From Channallabes apus (lineage: Eukaryota; Chordata; Actinopteri; Siluriformes; Clariidae): a stretch of 64,000 nt of DNA. A program made the translations under genes and the position numbers. Positions 22,882-39,650 of the stretch are shown piece after piece. The notes below the pieces were generated by a model. The model was not told the origin of the DNA and did not search any database. It saw only the letters and a program-made list of their open reading frames with translations. Each line of letters opens with the position of its first letter. Within the stretch, counting starts at the first letter, position 1. The stretch covers positions 18,595,151 to 18,659,150 of the forward strand of contig CM060118.1 in NCBI GenBank assembly GCA_030522415.1. The letters are read 5' to 3'.

Positions 22882-25620
22882 CCACCTTTGGCTGGGAATG
22901 CAAATCTTTTTTGTTGTTGTTGTTTTTATATGAACTTTAAAAAAAAAACGTAAAAGACTTAACGTTGTGGGTGTTTTGTACAGTTTTTATTTTTAAGTTA
23001 AGGCAGTTGTTATTATGAGTGGTGATGTCACCCAGTACTACTTTTCAACACTGTGCATGCACTGTGCTTGCCTTTCCAAATATACACATGAAGGAACACA
23101 CTTGGCTTTAGTCAGATTCAAGTGCCTTCATCAAAAATGACCACTTGGTAAATTCCTGTCTTTTTGTTTATTGTCTGTATTTAATTTCTTAAGCAAACAC
23201 AGAAGGAGTAGCAGCTCTCTTTCCCCTTCTCAGCATACAGGTGCAAGAACGTGCTTAACCAAGTTTATTTTCATATAACTCTCATTTTCATGAAGCACAA
23301 CAGATTTAGAAGAGGAATTGGTTTATGTGCGTCTTTAGTGTTATTGCTAATATGATAATATTATAAAGAAATATTTAAGTGAACTCGATTTAAATTGAAT
23401 GTTGGACCAGGGGGAGAAAGTAAGAAATGGACATGCTTTACCCCAACTGATATTTATATATGAGCTTTGGAAAGATATTTGCTTTGCAGATTTCAGATGT
23501 TCTGCAGTGGAGATTTGGTTCAGGCAATAGGTGCAAACTGTGCTTTTCTTTTAAGGAGTTCTTTTCCTCATCCAAAAAAAAAGAAAATCAAGGTCAAGTT
23601 CCTTTATGCGATGCAAATGCCCATAACCACCAGCTTTTTATTTTCAGGTTTCCACATATTTTTGTTTTTACATTTATATTATTTTTGCAATGAAATTTCC
23701 GGTAAAAACACAACACTAACTTATAGTATGTGCTTGATAATGCAATTTCATTCATTTCATAATTTATGTCATATAAGCAGCCTCAAATTAACATTGATTT
23801 TAAAAACTAATCCAAACCAAAACATTTTCTACTTCTAACAAACATTGTGTTTGCTTGATTTGTGCATTTCCCTCATCCTCTCTTTGCCAGCGGTACATTA
23901 TTCATATTGCATGCAGGATTTCATCCTAACTGTATAGAAGCATACTGTAGGATTTTAGGCAAGTGGGTATTATGTGACCTCATGCATACCATTGGTTAAG
24001 GTTTGCCAGTGGTCACCTGTCTTGGCTCCTTGTTGTCTCTCTTGGTGGTTTTGGACCGGTAGGAATGGTCAGAACGCTTAGGGACATTAACATTGGAGAT
24101 TTTGAATTCAAAACATGCATAAATAGGAGAGGCTTGTCCACTGTTACGGTTCAGACTACCAGAAGAGATTTTTATTATTTATATTTTTGCATTACCAGCC
24201 TCAGTTCTGTGTTTAAAAGCCCGTTTGTGCAACAATAGGCAACATATGCCTTTAGCTCTGAAACCCGCTGCAAACCACTTAGTGCAATCAAACTGGATGT
24301 AGGGGATTTAGACTTTCAGTGTTTTCAGTTCACTTCTGAATAATCACATCATACATGTACAAAGGGACCATTTCTCATATCAGCTGCTTAGTATTATAGA
24401 CCTGTTTACTGGAGAGTGCTGTTAATCAGCCATGACTTTGTCATAAATATAATTTCCTGTCACAGATTTCAAGAGTGTCTTGGCTTCTTAGCATAGATTA
24501 ACACAGGCATTATCAGACTAGTGAACTGTAATACTGGTTCTTCACTAGTGTGACCATTTTAGATATTGGATATTCGAATTTTCTATTCCCAGAGAAGCCT
24601 TTAGTGGGAGTTACAGATCACAACCTATAGTGCTCAAGAGATTATGTAAGAATTTGAAAACATGACGATCAGGAGTATTTAAAGCCAAGCAGGCAATACT
24701 ATTCATTCATAATTATTACTGATTATTTTAAGTTGTTTGGATTTGGAGTGATTTTTGTTTTAAATTATTTATTTTTCATTTCCTGTGTAAATATATTTAT
24801 TTTGATGTGAATCTACCATCTGTATTGTAATGTGTACAGAATGTATGGTAGGAATGTACTCTGCGTATAGGAATGTATTATACAATGAATTGGGTTGGAA
24901 GCCATCTTTTCATTCAGTTTATTTTTTTTAATGTATTATTTTTTTTGTTTCTTATATGATAATTTTGGGGTGGTGTTTATGGCAGTGTTTAGGTATACAC
25001 TCCCTACCCCTGTTTAAATATGAGTATTTAATGTCTGTGTACATTACTTCATAGTGTGCAAGGGGGGAAAAAACTTGTGAAGCAATACTTTATTCTCTTC
25101 AAAAACTTTTGAGGTTCAGACTCCAAAGCATATTTTTAGGAAAGTCTATCTCTAACCCTCAATGCCAAAACATATGAAGAGCAGAAATGAGTGCTGTGTT
25201 GATGCCGGTTACTGTTAATATGACATGGTGTCTCCCTTTCTTCAGCCTATACCCCAGACCACTTGTCTGGGGAAATATAATGAGTTCAGTGGTTTTCAAG
25301 AGAGAGACCACCAGGAGCTGATAGGGGTGTGTATGTGCGTATGTTGGATGTGGGTGTGGGTGTGTGTATGGGGGGGTCCCTTTTCTGCTCAGTAAGAGAG
25401 GCTGTATTTTTCACAGACCTTGGGAGCTGTGCCTTTTCTATGCAATTACCAACATATTAATTTTGAGGAAAACCCACCCACCAACTGATGATCACTGTAT
25501 TTAAAACAAGGTGTGGACTGTAAAATATATATAAAAATATGGACAAGTGTCTATGAATTTGAAACAGTCTTACTTTTGTAGTTTTATATCATACAATAAA
25601 CTATTGAAATTAAAATGAAT
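22882..25620 (+). other. SERTAD2: SERTAD2 3' UTR (probable extent)
   Basis: AT-rich unique sequence after the stop, without recognisable mobile elements. It carries AU-rich patches and a TGTAAATA motif (Pumilio-type) at about 24786 beside ATTTATTTT. A candidate polyadenylation signal AATAAA lies at 25595-25600. Long 3' UTRs are usual for SERTAD2. The true cleavage site is inferred, and open frames in this stretch (for example 23467-23838) are not accepted as genes. Confidence 0.5.
25595..25600 (+). terminator. Candidate SERTAD2 polyadenylation signal
   Basis: AATAAA in the context CATACAATAAACTATTG, about 2.7 kb after the stop codon, at the end of a long unique AT-rich stretch. Other sites are possible. 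Confidence 0.4.
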
Positions 25621-26960
25621 TTTATACTTGCCATTTTTTTATCACTTATTTACAAAGTTTACTTGATTAATTGTGTATGTATTGTACATTCTTGAGTTAT
25701 AAACAGACAGATATAATCTTTTAAGTGTTTTCATCACATTCTTTCTCTCTGCCGTGTCTCAAAACTAATATCAGGAATTTCTGCATCAACAGTTGCCACC
25801 ATTTTGTAGCTGTGACTCATGAGTTGTTACTGTGAGCCTATTTCCAGCATTGGGGACACACAGCTGCAGAGAGCAGAGCCACTTTTAGCTCATAGCGTAT
25901 GGCTGTGTCTCATTTGTGTGCATAAAGCAGTAAGAAAGGGAATCCAGACAAGAATATGGACTAGTCATTTAGTTACTGTAGGACAGACAAGAGGTTTTTT
26001 TTTTCTCTTACTGTATGTAGAGCACTGACTTTATGTGAATGAGTAAATCACTCGAGCAGCAGCCAAGGCACCACGTACTGTAGTTATGCACCATGCGTAA
26101 CACACTTAGCCCGTCTGTTTGTAGAAGTGCTTTTTAATTTAGCTTTTGTTTTGCCTGTGCTTTTTCTATTGGTCATGCAATTTTAATGTAACTAATAGGT
26201 ATTTAGAGATGTTGGCTTATATACTTTTCAAAGGATTTACTGTGGTATTAACCATTGGCTATATCTTTCTCTTCTGACAACTTTTGTCAAAACAGCAAAC
26301 TTCATATGCGTGCCACAATCGTGTCATTGTTAATGAAGACAATTCATTTTGATAAAAAAAAAAAACGTCATAGCTTTTTCGTCAAACAGTACTTTAAAAG
26401 TCAATTGTGTTGTGTAAAATACCTGAAAAAACTTGTTGCAACACTTAATGCACATGTTGCCGCAAGTTTTTTTTAATCAAATATGCCTGTAATCACTTTA
26501 ATCATCCCACCTTAGCATCTTTGCACACTTTCTGCTTTAAACAAATTCGATTCAGTGATCCAAAAAGTCACAGCTTGATGACTTGGCATGAATCAATATA
26601 AGAAATGAGTTCAGACCATTCTAAAATAACCCACCTGCAAACCTTCTGAGGTTGATCTGAGTATGGGATGTATGTTGTTTTCTTTTTATCTTTTTAACCA
26701 AGTGTCTAAGAGTTTGCTCCACATTTTGTCCTGTGGGTTCCTGGACAGATATTTCCAAATTTTATGTCACTTAACATAAATGAAGTAATGATACTCAAAT
26801 GCCTAATTTGTAGTTCCATGGAAGTGATCCGGAGGAACACAATAACTATGCTAATAGTAGCATTGAGACACTAGGAAGTATTCTAGAAAATAGTTTTTTT
26901 TAATATATATAACTAAATAAATACACAGTAATACAGGAAATATGAACTGTATATGATAGT
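25621..26960. other. Non-coding, nothing recognised
   Basis: AT-rich intergenic sequence with short frames only. Confidence 0.5.
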
Positions 26961-26974
26961 CACCTGGTTAAATG

Positions 26975-28400
26975 CTGAGGCACTATAAATTAAACACCAA
27001 CTTCTGTATGTACAGTATAGAAGCAACCCACAGCTCTCAAAGGATCCTCTGCCAATGTCCTGTTGCCAGAAAACACAGCACATACCCAAATGTCTTTTGG
27101 AGTTATGCCCCAAGGACCCAAATCTGCCCAGTTGGCCACTGGATTAAAATTATAGGCGAATAATTAACAAAATAGGAGCCCCATGTTTATGAAAAATGCT
27201 TATCCAACTTGTGCACTGAACTATCCCCCCTGCAAGGCACTGTGTCTTTAAAGATGTTGAAATACTGGTTAACAAGCTCAGCAGTTTCAAAGCCTGTTGG
27301 TAAGGCAAGAAGAGGAATAAGTCTTAGGGATTTTGACAATCAGTCCAGAAGCACTAGAATATTTGTCATGCCTTAGATTTGTAGCAAAATCTAAGGCTAG
27401 GTGCAACCATGACCATTGAGAAATTGGAGTGTGCCAGTGGGAAGAATCTCGAGGCTTTGGATTGGGTACATAATAAGCATCATTTGGTAAAGTGCTGAAG
27501 CATGGATTCTCACCAGTATTTAGTGACAAGAACATGATAGGTTGTGATCCCCCCGGTTAACAGATACTAGAGAAATGTACTGCATGCAGACAGGTGATAA
27601 AGGCATCGCATAAATTGGAGGATTTTTTTTTTTTTTAAATCTGGGGTGATGCCTGGACCGGTTAGATTCTTAGGTATGGTCACCACACAATATTTAGGAT
27701 TATCTCTGTGGTTTAGGTTTGCAGCTTGATGGGCTATCTGGGATATACTGTAGCATCAGCATTAACAGAATCATCTCATAATAAACTGAAATCTTTACAA
27801 AAAAAAAGATTTGATCATGGTGAAATCTTTTTTTTTTTTCTTTTTTTTTTGTCATAAAGGGACAAATGTAAAAGGATAATCTGTGCTAACCAACAAAGCA
27901 AAACTGGCCAATAGGTTACTGTTACTATGCTTTTTCTTTTAGTAAGCAATAACTCATTTAAAAATAAAAGGATGGGTTTCATTTGATAGGAGACGTAACC
28001 CATTAACCTCAATTATGCATGGCAAACTGAACAAACAGCAGGATGCCATCTCTTCTTTTTTTATTGTAGACAAGTTTTATTTTCTATCTGCTTTTTAACA
28101 AGGACATGAAGTTAGTCCTCAAAGGACAGTGATATTTTAAAGCCAGTTAATGACTGTTTGGACCTTAATATTATCCATGACAGTCACTTTCTTTTAATGT
28201 AACCAAACTTACAGGACACAGAAATGAAATCTCTTCAGGATTCTTTATACAAGATCGATGCACTTTTCAAGAAAATTGGAATATGTCAAAATGTTATCAA
28301 TGTAAGCAATAAACCAAGCCACTAACAAAACCAAATGACATTACTGAATATTCACAGTTCCAAGATGTACTGCTAAAGCAGTTGTCCACTCTTTCTCTGT
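26975..28400 (-). pseudogene. Decayed Ty3/Gypsy-type pol (reverse transcriptase to integrase)
   Basis: On the - strand, in order: about 28376-28318 reads EYSVMSFGFVSG, like the EYLVMPFGLxNA block of Gypsy reverse transcriptase; about 28310-28254 reads IDNILTYSNFLEKCIDLV, matching the YLDDILIFSxSLEEH block with the second catalytic Asp changed to Asn. Around 27990-27900 a degraded RNase H-like stretch follows. Then at about 27440-27350 WSWLHLALDFATNL and at about 27300-27230 ALPTGFETAELVNQYFNIF match the integrase core (WSxLxxDFxTxLP ... LPTAxETAELLFxHVF). Frames shift repeatedly and stops are common, so the copy is dead. No LTRs were found. The lowest part, 26990-27160, is open on the - strand but unassigned. 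Confidence 0.65.
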
Positions 28401-31400
28401 TTCTTTTGTTATTCTCATCATGCTATAGGTACTTTGTCAAACTTTATCAAGTTTTTCAAGATCGTAATCATTGCAAGTCTAATGAGAAAAAATAAGTGTA
28501 TAGAGATAGCATAGTGATTGTGATTTGTTTGCGGCCATGTAGGGATTTGTTGAATATAACCTTGGACAAACGGTCTCAAAGATATACGCGCATTACTTTG
28601 CCATCAGGTGGATGGTTAAAGAGCTTCATGAAAGAGTTCAACAAATGATAAAAAAAAAAAACTTAATGATTCGTGTTCTTAATGACTTAATGACTAAGAC
28701 ATAGACAGATCTCCTTCATATTAGTTGGGTTTAGAGCTGTGTAATTACTGTAGTTGCCAGTGGCTCGGACAATGGGAGCGGAAATAAAAATCCCCGGATG
28801 CAGAAGTTGTTCAGTGAGGTTTGCTAGCAAAACATAAGGAGCAGAATTTTGGCGCAGTTGTCACCACCTAGTAGCAATATATTGTATTATAAAAGGCAGA
28901 CAGATGGAAGCAGGTGAACGTTCGGATTGTATAAAAAATTATTCAAATTAGACAACCCAATAAGAATAAGAAATGATCAGAATCAGGGACAGACAGAAGG
29001 TTAGATGACTGGTGAACTGGAATAAATCTGCAAAGCATGTGCAGCAAAGGTCAAACCATGTGGACTAAACAACAATAAAAAAAAAAAATCACATGAACAT
29101 TCAACAGACATACTGAAAACCTGAATTAAAAAACGTATTGTTTAAAAACAGTCCACATCCAAATAGATGTGTCTTGGATTATGACCAAGGCTACAGTACA
29201 TTTCAGTTTGGTCTCTGCCTAATCATGTGGTGTGAAAAATGGCTGAGGATTGTGGTAGTTGGAGATCTACAGACCTGATTGAGTAGTTGAAAAGTTCGTA
29301 ATTATTCATTCTAACACCTACATTAGCATCCAGACAAAACTGCACAAGACTAAATTTTCTTAATTGCACGCTGCCAACACTGTCTGACTGAGCGGAGCAC
29401 CTGTATTCCTAGCTGTTTCTTCTGAAGGTTCAATCTATATGTCATCTTCCATCTATATCTCTCTTTCTCTCCTTTCCATGTGTATTATTGTGCACATTAT
29501 AAGTATCATTTTAAGCGGTGAGATTGTTATCTGGTTATTCTGTGACAGAATAGCACGCAGAGCTGTTCAACTATTAAAACCAGTGGCCATAGTTGCAGAG
29601 ACAAAGTGTCTAAGCAGCTGCATTTATAATTGGATTCTGCTCAGTTCACAGAGGGCATCTACAGCCTTTCCTGTTTCTGTGAAAGTGTAGGGGGGGGGTG
29701 GTAGAGACACTGCAGTAGACTTGCACTCTGCTCTGCCCTCCTTCCCACCCTCTCTCCACCTCTCCCTGTCAGGTTGGCTTTGTGCGGCTATCTGAATGAT
29801 CCTGTTCCGCTCGGCCTGTGGAGGGAATGAAGCCACGCCTGCTCTCCGCCAACCACAAGCCCTACTCAACACACACACACACAGTCACACATGTTTATAT
29901 AATGCCTATGTCAGCACAGCATTGCCCCCACTGGCTGGAATGTAGAGTACATAGTGTGGAGGCCTCTACATCTCTCAGCACTCCACCCTCTAAGGAATAT
30001 GCTTAACTAGTGATGATACATTGCTGCATTGTTGTCACTTTTTATACATTAGGAACAGTATGTTTTCATACAAAAACCTGGAATGAATGAATGAATAAAT
30101 GAAGCACCTTCACAAGACTCACATGTTCACGTTAAAACTAAACATATTCCAAAAAAAAATGCAAAGCTTCAAGAATGTTGAAAGCAGAGTTTGTACGGAA
30201 GTATGTTTTGTATCTACTGACCATATGAACAGCAAGTAGAATCAGACATATTACCAAGGTTATTTTTCATCACCATAGAAGTAACAGACAGGTGCAGTAA
30301 ATACCTACAGAGACAAAATATTTCCCCTAGGTGTTCTCTTGCTGACTATCATGGCCATAGCAGATGATTTACACCTTATTTATATTTATTAAACATAATT
30401 ATATCAAATACTTATCGAAATATAAATATTTTGTCACTTGATAAGGAGGAACAGGGAGGACATGTTGGTATTGATTTGAAATGACCCTGACTTCTACAGT
30501 AAGGGGTGCAGTTGACCAGACAAACGCCCACAATAAATTCCCCCACCACATCACAGAACCATTCTTTTTTCCCTCATTCATTTCAGTGCAGGATGTCAGT
30601 GCCAAAGGTCTTTGGAAGTTAATGATTATAAAGGAAAGAATGGAGAAACCAAAGACCAGCTGAAATTAGGGGAAATCTATACAGCTTGACATGAGTCTAT
30701 GAGACACATAATTTACAGTAAATTAGTAATTTTCTAGAATTAGTAACTAGTAAGCTAACTAGTGGCACTAATGACTCAAGTGGCATTCATTTTATGTAAT
30801 TTACTGAATTCCATATAAAAACCCCACATTTTCCTTCATGTATTAATAACTGTTCTTGAACAAGTTCTTTAATTTATACCAATGATGTATTAACAAATTT
30901 TGATTTAACACATTCCTACTGTACAAAAATAAAGAACAATAATGGGGTCAGATGATCTTGACTATCATGAACAACTTGTTCACCGTTTGTGTTCGCAGGA
31001 GGTTGTGTGAGTGAATGCATGTGATTGCATGTGCACATGAACAGGTTCATGTGATTTCCAGTGTGCAAGTGTTGAGGGGAAAGACCCAGAGTGAGGAGCC
31101 AGAACAGGAAGTAAAAGGCAGACCACACACAGCTGCAGCATGGAAGCAGTGGGTGTGAGGAAGTGTGTGGGAGTGTGACATTAAAAAACACACAAACAAG
31201 GGACAGATAGAGACAGTAGTATAATAAATGAAGAATGTAAACACTTGCTTAAATATTGTGAAATAAAGAACAAAATATGGCATCTGAGACTGGATCTCAT
31301 TCTTTATTAGACAGTATCAGATCAGATGGCACAAATCCCTCTTTTTTATATACTAATAAAAATTCAGGATACTATTAAACACAGCCCTATGATTCTCTAG

Positions 31401-32752
31401 TTTATTCATTTCACATAAAAAAAGGATTATAAGAGCCATGCTGGTGGTTGACGGTTGGTGTCAGTTAATGGGCTGTGAGCAGAAGAAAGAGGCGTATAGA
31501 CAGTAAGGTGTTCAGCAGGCCCAGGTGCACTCAGTTGGATTGCTATGTCCAGTGTGAAGCTCTTCTGCAGGACTTTCCGCATGAGATGATGAGGAGAATG
31601 GAGCGGTGGGAGAGGAGCACTCCGTTACTGCAGCATTAACCTAATTACAGCCAGGCTCTGCTAAATAAACACTTATTAAATTTGCATGCTCAAATACACT
31701 TATGAATGGACGAGGTCAGAATGTGAAGTGCATTTCACCCTTATACAGGAATGACCAAGAATCCACATAGTTTTAAATAAACTCATGGGTGTGCAATAAT
31801 TGTTGATGTTACTGTAGAATATGTTGATGTGTCTGTACAATACTAGACTGCGCTTGAACTACAAAGACAGACATTTGAAGAAAAAAATCGACAGTAAAAT
31901 GATAGTAAACTTAATATTTTCGCCAAATATAAAATATATCTTATAAATAAGGACATTTACAATTATCCCGAGACAATTAGCAAGTAATATGACATTAAAG
32001 TTACGTTTATGCGATCAAAAGATTATATTCATAATGAAGTAATGATCAAGTGCCTACAGGCGGCATTAGAGTTTGTTGGTATATTGCACAAGCCTGACCC
32101 CTAGTGTCTAAAACAAGCAATTTATTTGTATTTATCAGATTCCAACACCGACGTCTTAAATGAACTTGGGTGCAATTGCAATAGAAATAACTAATCGTTG
32201 ACAGGAAAAGAGATTGTAGAAATAGTTAAAAGGTTAAAGCCAAAAATAAACTGATCAGCTTTAATTTAATTAGTGATATTATTATTTCATGTTAAATTCG
32301 AAAATAGAAAAAGTAGATCGGATAAAGATTAAGTTTTGTCTTAAAATGACGCCAGCGCTTTAAAATTCACGTATACCACTTCAGCGCTGTTATTTCAGCT
32401 GTGAAAATTTAATCTTATCCCAGTAAAATATTCAGTTTAGAATGTCTCATTAATATCTATTATTGCAAGTGTTTGTTTACATTGAACATGTAACAGAACT
32501 ATTTTATAGTAAATTATTAAATCCGACAAATAGTTGTTTATAACATCGCTTTTACCCAACACTTTCATTTCACTTGTGGTGCTGGTTAAACTTTTACCCA
32601 AATATTTAAGTACTGTACCAGATATCTAGGCAGATATCTAAAGTACTGCATGTAAAAAAAAAATTCTGTTCAGCGGACGTTTTAAGACGCGCTCACAGCT
32701 ACACGCATGCGGTACGCTATCCAAACATGCGGTTTATAGTCTTTTATAGTCT
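28401..32752. other. Non-coding interval between SERTAD2 and LGALSL
   Basis: Mostly AT-rich with no convincing exon. The part up to about 28900 may be further decayed Gypsy sequence. The stretch 29640-29880 is GC-richer, and 31560-31700 (ACCTAATTACAGCCAGGCTC and TAAATTTGCATGCTCAAA) has the look of conserved non-coding DNA, untested. Confidence 0.4.
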
Positions 32753-32769
32753 TTCACAAAACTGCTCAT

Positions 32770-33634
32770 CTTTGTCTTTCGGCTGTTCCCTTTCAGGGGT
32801 CGCCACAGCGAATCATCTATGTCCTCTGCATCCTCTTCTCTCAAACCAACTAACTTCATGTCCTCTCTCACTGCATCCATAAATCTCCTCTTTGGTCTTC
32901 CTCTAGACCTCCTGCCTGGCAGTTCCAACCTCAGCATCCTATATTCACCATCTCTCCTCTGAACATGTCCAAACCGCCTCAATCTGGCTTCTCTGACTTT
33001 ATCTCCAAAACATCTCACATTGGTTGTCCCTCTGATGAACTCATTCTTGATCCTATCCATCATTGTTACTCCCAAGGAGAACCTCAACATCTTCAGGTCT
33101 GCTACCTCTAACTCTGCCTCCTGTCTTTTCTTCAGTGCCACTGTCTCTAAGCCGTAGAGCATCGCTGGTCTCACCACTGTCCTGTACACCTTTCCTTTCA
33201 TTCTCGCTGATACTCTTTTATCGCACAACACACCTGACACTTTTCTCCACCCATTCCAACCTGCCTGTACCCGCCTCTTCACCTCCTTTCCACACTCCCG
33301 TTGCTCTGGACCGTTGACTTAAAGTCCTGCACCTTCTTTACCTCTGCTCCCTGTATCCTCACCGTTCCTCTTGGGTTCCTCTCATTCACACACATGTATT
33401 CCGTCTTGCTACCTTCATTCCTCTGCTTTCCAGAGCGTACCTCCACCTCTCCAAATTTTCTTCCACCTGTTCCCTGCTCTCGCTACAAAGCATAATGTCA
33501 TCTGCAAACATCATAGTCCATGGAGACTCCTGTCTAACCTCATCTGTCATCCTGTCCATCACCAGAGCAAACAAAAAGGGGCTTAGAGCCGATCCTTGAT
33601 GCAGACCCACCTCCACCTCAGACCCACCTCCACC
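32770..33634 (-). mobile_element. RTE-clade LINE, 5'-truncated, with 17-bp target duplication
   Basis: On the - strand the insert encodes the reverse transcriptase blocks GLHQGSALSPFLFALVMDR and MMFADDIMLCSESREQVEEN (FADD catalytic motif), then after a frameshift MLYGLETVALKKRQEAELEV and LRRFGHVQRRDGEYRMLRLE, the C-terminal region of RTE elements. The 3' end on the left reads (sense) ...GGGAACAGCCGAAAGACAAAG. The insert is flanked by TTCACAAAACTGCTCAT at 32753-32769 and 33635-33651. Confidence 0.88.
32770..33634 (-). pseudogene. RTE reverse transcriptase fragment
   Basis: Two frames carry the protein: about 33616-33386 (palm with FADD) and about 33282-32770 (thumb and C-terminal region). They are joined by at least one frameshift, and the missing N-terminal endonuclease reflects 5' truncation at insertion. 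Not functional. Confidence 0.85.
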
Positions 33635-33731
33635 TTCACAAAACTGCTCATAACTTCACTTATACTCAATATTTTTATTCCGTTATGTTTAACTTCAGGC
33701 AAATACCGTGCTGTGATCAAATCTGGCTGGA

Positions 33732-33796
33732 CAGACGTCCAGACATACAGACAGACATCCAGACAAACATATGGACATACAAACATACAGACAGAA
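33732..33796. repeat. Short imperfect CAGACATAC-type tandem repeat
   Basis: Variants of a 9-12 base unit (CAGACGTC, CAGACATACAGA, CAGACATCC, CAGACAAACATATGGACATAC) run for about 65 bases. Confidence 0.6.
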
Positions 33797-33876
33797 AATC
33801 TTCTTAGACTGGTTCCCCCATTATATGAAATGTATTGATATAATTGAAAGGGCAAGGTCTGACCAATGTACAACGA

Positions 33877-33955
33877 TGAACATGCAAACTCCATGCACAC
33901 AGATGCTAGGTGGCATTCAAACCCTCAGCCCTGGAGGTGCAAGGCCAGTGTAAGT
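33877..33955 (-). mobile_element. SINE head fragment, antisense
   Basis: GAACATGCAAACTCCATGCA, then ATTCAAACCCTCAGCCCTGG and AGGTGCAAGGCCAGTG match the antisense tRNA-head end of the SINE family at 15797 and 34027. The rest of the element is absent. Confidence 0.55.
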
Positions 33956-34026
33956 TTATAAAATCACCATGATTTCAAAATCACATATTTCATATGCTTC
34001 CCTTCTTACCCTGATACTTTCTCATT

Positions 34027-34306
34027 TACAGTTTATACCACTTTATTCTGTATACAGAATTGCTGAGGATCCCAGGAGAGGTGGGGTACACCCAGGGTGG
34101 CAATCCAAGAGCATACACTCATTCAGACACTACAGGCAATTTGGGAACACCATTTAAACTGCCTGTCTTTGGACTGTGAGAGGAAACCACAGTTCCCGGA
34201 GGAAATACGCCAAGAACATGCAAACTCCGTGCACACAGAGGAGGGAATCGAACCTGGACCCTGGGGATGCAATGCGACAGTGCTAACTACTAAGCAGATG
34301 AGCCGA
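34027..34306 (-). mobile_element. tRNA-derived SINE, antisense
   Basis: Degenerate antisense copy with TTTATACCACTTTATTCTGT, GGATCCCAGGAGAGGTGGGG, TCTTTGGACTGTGAGAGG, GGGAATCGAACCTGGACCC (antisense B box) and GCGACAGTGCTAAC (antisense head). Confidence 0.75.
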
Positions 34307-34314
34307 CTACCCTG

Positions 34315-34810
34315 ATGCTTTGCAATAGGGAAAATCTGAATTTATCAGACCACATGACCTTATCCCACCGCTTTAAAGTCAAATTTTCATGCTTCTAACA
34401 AAAAAAAAAAGAAAAAAGAAAAAATCTGATCATTCTCACTGACAAATATTTTTCTTATGACCACACAGCTGGATTGTTTCAATTCTGTGACTTCTCGGCA
34501 CATTTTCATGTGGAAATGCTTTTACCTTCAACATTCGACATAATTTTCTAGCTTTCATAAACTTCTAGTGCCGAGTTTTTACAATACAAGTTATCTCCAT
34601 TCATGCCATTTTTGTTTCATGACTACATTTCTTTTATGAAATTAAGGGTTTATCACTAACCTTCCAGGCTTTAACAATGCATGTGTAGTTGGAAGGTTCT
34701 TAACCCAGTTTCAACTATTTCAAATCTCCTTAGTTGTTTTCTTTCTTTGGTTCCCGGTTTTCCTTCTGAAACGGTGACTTTATTTTTGCCTAGGCAGTGT
34801 ACAGTACTTG
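34315..34810 (-). repeat. Dispersed repeat related to 43800-44575
   Basis: Shares phrases in the same order with the second copy: AAATCTGAATTTATCAGACCACATGACCTT, later TTCCAGGCTTTAACAATG, GTTCTTAACCCAGTTTCAAC and CTCCTTAGTTGTTTT. It ends near TAGGCAGTGTACAG. The text looks like the antisense strand of a decayed DNA transposon; I cannot name the family. Confidence 0.5.
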
Positions 34811-35860
34811 GTGAGGCGTAAATCATAAGCTTCATCTATAAAATAGCGCAACCAAGTGGCACTATTGGAAATTGCTCATGAAAATGCAAAACCGGATGCA
34901 GCGGCTTATCTCCTAATGACTTTGTCGTTTTCACATCAAACTTTGTATGCCACACGCCCACATGGCGCGCATGTCAATTATATAAAATAACAATAAAATC
35001 TGTCATAATAATCATAACAGCTTTGCTGCCTCATCACTCCCTGGATCATAGTTCAATCCTGAACACATTCATTCATTCATTCGTTCATTTAATGTGTCCA
35101 TGTGGATTTTTCTCTTTTTTTTCTTTTTTAAATTATTATTATTTTAAACACATAGAAAAGATCAACAAAACAAGGAATATATGTGTTTTTAATTTATAGG
35201 AATATTTTTGCAATATTATTATTTTCGTTGTATAGGGCAAGAAACCTCAAACCTTTGTTGTCTTGGATAGCTTTAATTGAAAAAAAAAGAAAAGAAAAAT
35301 CACAGACCACGTCGAAACCAAGAACTCAAAACAACTAATTGAACATTTTAACACATTTATTAAAAGCATTTTCATTGCAATTTTCAAACATCCCACTCAT
35401 ATAAAATATTTTATTAAAAGCCATTAGATTCCACTCGATTTTATTAAGGTTATGTTTCACAAATCTCTCAAAGTGTAAATCCATGGGATTTGATTTCTGA
35501 TTAATTTATTATGGTATTAAACACACCTACAGTAGCTCTCTGATTTTTAGCAACACTTTATTTAGGTTATTTTTTTTATGTAAATGTAAACTGTTACTAT
35601 TTCTTCTCGACTCCTCCACGCACTGAAAAGCCCCTTTGGGAAATCAGGAAAATTGCACAGAGGGCTATGAACCCTTTACAGATTATTCCCAAGCCGCCTA
35701 CTATCATGCTTAACAGTAATTTAACCAGAAGAGCCACAGACTGTTATTTTGATGTAATCCAGGCTGCTGCTTAGTAGCTACAGTGCATAGCAGGTTATGT
35801 GATTTGGGACGTAGCCAAGATTGGATGTAGACACGGGATTAAGCTCCGTCCCAGCTCTTA
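34811..35860. other. Non-coding, upstream of LGALSL
   Basis: AT-rich with poly-A and poly-T tracts. The 35610-35780 part is less AT-rich and may be regulatory. Nothing else recognised. Confidence 0.4.
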
Positions 35861-36052
35861 CACACGTCAGCATAATTTCTCCCAGCGGTGTGGGGAATGA
35901 GACTCGAGCTTTTGTGTCTTGTCTCTCGTTATGTGTCTCACATCAGCTGCGTCCCGGTGATCGCGTGGCTGCTGTAACACTCCTGTGAGAAGGGCGCGTG
36001 CCGCTGTCAGATTCCTGCGCTCCTAGAAGCATCCTATGGTCTTCTGCACAAG
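35861..36052 (+). promoter_or_regulatory. LGALSL: Probable LGALSL promoter and 5' UTR
   Basis: GC content rises just before the first coding exon, with CGTCCCAGCTCTTACACACGTCAG, CGTCCCGGTGATCGCGTGG and AGAAGGGCGCGTGCCGCTGTC. No TATA box is evident. The start site is inferred from position only. Confidence 0.4.

Positions 36053-39650
<3,598 letters not shown>

Noticed and set aside
23460..23838. Frames in the SERTAD2 3' UTR
   Set aside because: Short, Phe/Asn/Lys-rich chance frames of AT-rich DNA.
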